Source: DATHSN01 sp035464115 (GTDB lineage Bacteria > Actinomycetota > Acidimicrobiia > Acidimicrobiales > SKKL01). From it: a DNA stretch of 31,264 nucleotides. The notes beneath the pieces are model-generated. The model did no database searches, was not told where the DNA came from, and saw nothing but the letters and a program-made list of their open reading frames with translations. The stretch lies in assembly GCA_035464115.1 (NCBI GenBank), contig DATHSN010000103.1, forward strand, positions 1-31,264, in the 5' to 3' direction. Positions 28,468 to 31,264 of the stretch are shown here, one piece after another (the stretch's first letter is position 1; each line of letters begins with the position of its first letter). The translations under genes and the position numbers were made by a program.

Positions 28468-29654
28468 GACCCCGCCAGTCGGACGCGCGTCATGCCGATG
28501 CCGCCGGTGATCACACCGATGGCGGTGAGCACCGCCACGGGCACCGCCACCGTGGCGAGGCCCGCCGCGCCGGCGCTCAGCTCGGCGAAGGCGTCGAGCG
28601 CCCACCGGTTGGGGGTGAGCAACGCCACGGTGGCGAGGCCGTCGGGGAGGTCACCCGGCGAGATGAACCCGCCACCCAGCAGCGCGAAGCCGAAGGCGAG
28701 CACGCTGCTGGCGCTGTCGGCCTGGGCCTCGGTGCGGGCCAGGCCGGTGACGAGGGTGCTGATGCCCGCCACCGCGACGACGGTGGCGACCACGAGCACG
28801 ACCACCGCCACCGGATCGCCCCAGTCGGCGCCGAAGGCGAGCGCGGTGACCGCCCACACGGCCAGGAACGAGACGAGCCCGACGACCATCGTGCTGACCG
28901 TGACCCCCGCGAGGATGGCTCGGTCGGCCACCGGCGCCGCCCGCACCCGGGTGAGGGTGCCCTCGCGACGCTCGACGATGAGGGCACGGGCCCCGGCGCC
29001 GAGGGTGAGGAACGAGAACAGGATCGCCATCGACGGGGCGAAGTAGGTGATCGGATCGAACCCGTCGCCGAAGGCGCTCTCGCCGAGCGTCACCGGCGGC
29101 GCGACCGACGCAGCCTCGACGGCGAGGCGGTCGACACCGGGGTCGGCGGCCAGCGCCGGGTCGGCGGCGACGGCGGCGGTGACCGCGATCCGGGCGGTGT
29201 CGACGCGCGCCGCCAGCTGGTCGGCGACGGCGCGGGCGACGTCGCCCGCCAGCTCGGCACCGGGGTCGACGAGCACGCCGATGTCGGCCGGCTCACCGGC
29301 GAGCGAGGCGCCGAAGCCGGCCGGGATCACCACCGCGGCGTCGAGGTCGCCGTCGTCGATGGCGGCGCGGGCGGCCACGACGCTCGGCGATCGCACCAGC
29401 GCGATCCCGTCGCCGCTCCCCTCGGCGGCCACCAGGCCGGCCCCGAGGGGTGAGCCGTCCTCGTCGACCACCCCGATGGTGGCCGAGAACGAGGCGTCGG
29501 ATCCGAACGCGACGCTGACGATGAGGGCGAGGGCAACCGGCGCGACCACACCCTGGATGACCGCCGAGCGGTCGCGGAGGCGGCGCCGCAGGTTGAGCCC
29601 GGCGATGACGCGGGTGGCGCCGAGCGTGGAGAGGGCCATGGGCGTCTCGGGCAT
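28464..29654 (-). CDS. ABC-2 type permease (first subunit)
   Basis: 396 residues, ATG at 29654 sharing one base with the ATPase stop (TGATG); ATG at 29639 is an alternative. One segment near the N-terminus (VVAPVALALIVSVAFG), an outer domain of about 170 residues, then five to six segments including SMAILFSFLTLGAGARAL, followed by VERREGTLTRVRAAPV, the cytoplasmic coupling motif of this family, and LLTPNRWALDAFAEL. The layout and motifs parallel the next gene, so the two look like a tandem duplication forming a heterodimeric channel. Confidence 0.9.
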   Translation of the reverse strand: MPETPMALSTLGATRVIAGLNLRRRLRDRSAVIQGVVAPVALALIVSVAFGSDASFSATIGVVDEDGSPLGAGLVAAEGSGDGIALVRSPSVVAARAAIDDGDLDAAVVIPAGFGASLAGEPADIGVLVDPGAELAGDVARAVADQLAARVDTARIAVTAAVAADPALAADPGVDRLAVEAASVAPPVTLGESAFGDGFDPITYFAPSMAILFSFLTLGAGARALIVERREGTLTRVRAAPVADRAILAGVTVSTMVVGLVSFLAVWAVTALAFGADWGDPVAVVVLVVATVVAVAGISTLVTGLARTEAQADSASSVLAFGFALLGGGFISPGDLPDGLATVALLTPNRWALDAFAELSAGAAGLATVAVPVAVLTAIGVITGGIGMTRVRLAGS

Positions 29655-30613
29655 CAGTCGCGGAGCGCCTTGCCGGTGAGGTGGAGGAACACCGCTTCGA
29701 GGTCGGGCTCGACGACCTCGACCGCACCGACCTCCACGCCGGCGTCCTCGGCGGCCGCGACCAGCGCGGCGATGGCGCGACGACCGTCGACGACGGACGC
29801 CTCGACCGCGCCGTCGGCCACGTCGGCGCGGTCGACACCGGGCAGCGACCGCGCCGCCTCGGCGAGGCGGTCGAGCGGCCCGACGCCCTCGACCCGCACC
29901 CGGCTGGCGGTGCCGAGGCTCCCGATGAGCTCGCGGCGGGTGCCCTCGGCCACCAGCCGGCCCTCGTCGATGATCCCCACCCGGTGGCAGAGGCGCTCGG
30001 CCTCCTCCATGTAGTGGGTGGTGTAGAGCACCGCGAGGCCGTCGCGACCGAGCGCGTCGACCGCGTCGAGGATGGCGTTGCGGCTCTGGGGGTCGACGCC
30101 CACGGTGGGCTCGTCGAGCACCAGGAGGCTGGGCTCGTGGAGGAGCCCGACCGCGATGTTGGCCCGCCGCTTCATGCCGCCGGAGTAGTCGTCGACGCGA
30201 TCGCCGGCCCGGTCGGTGAGGCCCACCACCTCGAGGGTGGCGGCGATCCGGGCGTCGAGCTCGCGCCCCGCCAGGCCCTGGAGGCGCCCGAAGAACCGCA
30301 GGTTCTCGTGCGCCGACAGGTCGGGGTAGAGGGCGAGGTCCTGGGGCACGAAGCCGATGGCGCCCCGCGCCTCGGGCGTCGACGGTGAGACCGGGCGGCC
30401 GGCGACCACCACCTCGCCGGCGTCGGCCGCCAGCACCCCGCACAGCATCGAGATGGTGGTGGTCTTGCCCGCGCCGTTGGGGCCGAGGAGGCCGTAGGTC
30501 TCCCCCGGCGCGATGTGGAAGCTGACGTCGTCGACCGCCAGGCGGTCGCCGAACGACTTGCGGAGGCCGGCGCACCGGGCCACGGGCTCAGCGCCCGCCC
30601 GATTCACATCCAT
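29654..30613 (-). CDS. ABC transporter ATP-binding protein (DrrA/CcmA-type exporter)
   Basis: 319 residues from the ATG at 30613. Walker A GPNGAGKTT, Q-loop FVPQDLALYPDLSAHENL, signature YSGGMKRR, Walker B LLVLDEPTVGVDP and H-loop YTTHYMEEAERL are all intact. A C-terminal extension of about 90 residues (ASRVRVEG...EPDLEAVFLHLTGKALRD) is of the DrrA/ABC-2 exporter type. It drives the two permeases encoded next in the operon. The promoter is readable: TGGACA, 17 bases, TACAGT on the minus strand, with a palindrome at the expected start of transcription, so regulation by the divergent TetR protein is likely. Confidence 0.94.
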   Translation of the reverse strand: MDVNRAGAEPVARCAGLRKSFGDRLAVDDVSFHIAPGETYGLLGPNGAGKTTTISMLCGVLAADAGEVVVAGRPVSPSTPEARGAIGFVPQDLALYPDLSAHENLRFFGRLQGLAGRELDARIAATLEVVGLTDRAGDRVDDYSGGMKRRANIAVGLLHEPSLLVLDEPTVGVDPQSRNAILDAVDALGRDGLAVLYTTHYMEEAERLCHRVGIIDEGRLVAEGTRRELIGSLGTASRVRVEGVGPLDRLAEAARSLPGVDRADVADGAVEASVVDGRRAIAALVAAAEDAGVEVGAVEVVEPDLEAVFLHLTGKALRD

Positions 30614-30621
30614 GACGTCTC

Positions 30622-30673
30622 CAGATACGTGGCGTATGTGAGAAACTGTACGTGCCAGCCCCCGCCCTGTCCA
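30622..30673 (-). promoter_or_regulatory. Promoter and TetR-type operator of the ABC exporter operon
   Basis: On the minus strand a -35 box TGGACA (30668-30673), a 17-base spacer and a -10 box TACAGT (30645-30650) form a good sigma-A promoter. Transcription should start near 30638. There lies CAGATACGTGGCGTATGTG (30622-30640), a palindrome with ATACG/CGTAT arms around TGG that extends to 7 of 8 pairs. This fits a repressor site overlapping the start of transcription, and would also lie upstream of the divergent TetR gene. Confidence 0.65.
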
Positions 30674-30692
30674 CCGTCGATCGAGGTGCCGT

Positions 30693-31264
30693 GTGCCACG
30701 TCTGAGCCGAGCCGAGCAGCGGGCCCGCACCGTCGAGGCCCTCCTCGACGCGGCCGAGGGCGAGTTCCGCCGGCTCGGGTACCACTCGGTCACGGTCGAG
30801 GCGGTCGCCGAACGGGCCGGCTTCACACGCGGCGCGGTCTACGGGAACTTCCCCAGCGGCAAGCCCGACCTGTTCCTCGCGGTCGCCGAGCGCAGCGCCG
30901 CCCGCTACGTGGGTCGGGTGAGCTCGGCGATCAACGAGCTCGACGACGCGGGGTTCGCCGAGGCCTACCTGGCGCTCCGGGCCCGGGCCCGCGCCGACGT
31001 CGGGTGGGGTCGGGCCCAGCTCGAGTTCGCGCTCGTCGCCGCCCATGATCCCGAGCTGCGCGAGCGGTACGCCGCGCTGCGGCGCTCCATCGTCGACCGG
31101 GTGGAGGCGGGCTTCCGTCCGGTGCTCCGCGACGACCCCGCCATCTCCCCTCGCGAGCTGGCGACGGTGGCGGTGGCGCTCGAGCAGGGCCTCGACGTCG
31201 CCCGGTGGCTCGACCCCGACGCGGTGGCCGACGACCTCGAGCACCGCGTGATCGAGCACCTCGG
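30693..31264 (+). CDS. TetR-family regulator (3' end outside the window)
   Basis: About 190 residues are visible; no stop is reached. The GTG at 30693 follows GAGGT by 5 bases. The DNA-binding domain is clear: RARTVEALLDAAEGEFRRLGYHSVTVEAVAERAGFTRGAVYGNFPSGKPDLFLAV (about 10-63), with the AVYGNF variant found in many actinobacterial TetR proteins. The C-terminal part is helical (FALVAAHDPELRERYAALRRSIVDRVEAGF) as in the TetR_C ligand-binding group. It is divergent from the ABC exporter operon with an 80-bp gap holding a palindrome, so it probably represses the exporter and itself, with the exported compound as a likely inducer (inference). Confidence 0.9.
   Translation, partial: MPRLSRAEQRARTVEALLDAAEGEFRRLGYHSVTVEAVAERAGFTRGAVYGNFPSGKPDLFLAVAERSAARYVGRVSSAINELDDAGFAEAYLALRARARADVGWGRAQLEFALVAAHDPELRERYAALRRSIVDRVEAGFRPVLRDDPAISPRELATVAVALEQGLDVARWLDPDAVADDLEHRVIEHL

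Noticed and set aside
1..31264. CRISPR arrays, tRNA/rRNA genes, insertion sequences, integrases
   Set aside because: I looked for regularly spaced repeats, tRNA-like cloverleaf ends, transposase motifs and flanking duplications and saw none. A covariance-model search would be more sensitive for small RNAs.

Overview
The window is about 31 kb of very GC-rich chromosomal DNA packed with genes; no intergenic gap reaches 150 bp. The composition, the many GTG starts, the 4-bp stop/start overlaps, TAnnnT promoter boxes placed directly before start codons, and a mycothiol-dependent-reductase-type DsbA protein all point to an actinobacterium. An acidimicrobial lineage (Ilumatobacter/Iamia-like) is my best guess, but that is inference. 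I see no tRNA, rRNA, CRISPR array, insertion sequence, phage gene or origin. It reads as chromosome backbone with accessory signalling and detoxification modules.

Layout. (1) 1-4206, plus strand: end of xseA, xseB, a short-chain polyprenyl diphosphate synthase, and a three-PAS GGDEF-EAL protein coupled to it. (2) 4154-5724, minus: two overlapping alpha/beta-hydrolase genes, the second without its catalytic serine. (3) 5805-13534, plus: a membrane-anchored esterase, a Fur/Zur-type regulator, a YibE/F membrane protein, release factor RF3, an anchored PQQ-type beta-propeller, a cupin, and an SRPBCC/TetR pair with a palindromic operator on its start codon. (4) 13620-18263, minus: a winged-helix protein (YcaQ type), a histidine-kinase-like protein lacking the phospho-acceptor His, an Rv2466c-type thioredoxin-fold reductase, an SCO6745-type protein and a nitroreductase. 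(5) 18402-23867: a lipoprotein (+), a dipeptidyl-peptidase IV (-), a zinc-ribbon/C11 peptidase fusion (+) and MgtC/SapB (+). (6) 23874-25377, minus: an orphan UBP-type zinc finger followed by a divergent diadenylate-cyclase-like protein with a C-terminal zinc ribbon. (7) 25476-27311, plus: a PAS/GAF-like/PP2C phosphatase. (8) 27298-31264: an ABC-2 exporter (ATPase and two permeases, minus) divergent from its probable TetR repressor, which runs off the window.

How the genes work together. Signalling is over-represented: a c-di-GMP enzyme, a c-di-AMP-synthase-like protein, a kinase-like protein, a PP2C phosphatase, two TetR and one Fur regulator. Two small regulator/operator circuits can be read directly (12551-13534 and 30613-31264). 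Convergent genes often end in symmetric DNA at their stop codons, probably shared terminators. The most unusual locus is the two-gene UBP-finger/DAC-like operon at 23874-25377. Next come two apparent pseudo-enzymes (hydrolase at 4154-4813, kinase at 15854-17020) and a repeated leaderless-promoter pattern.
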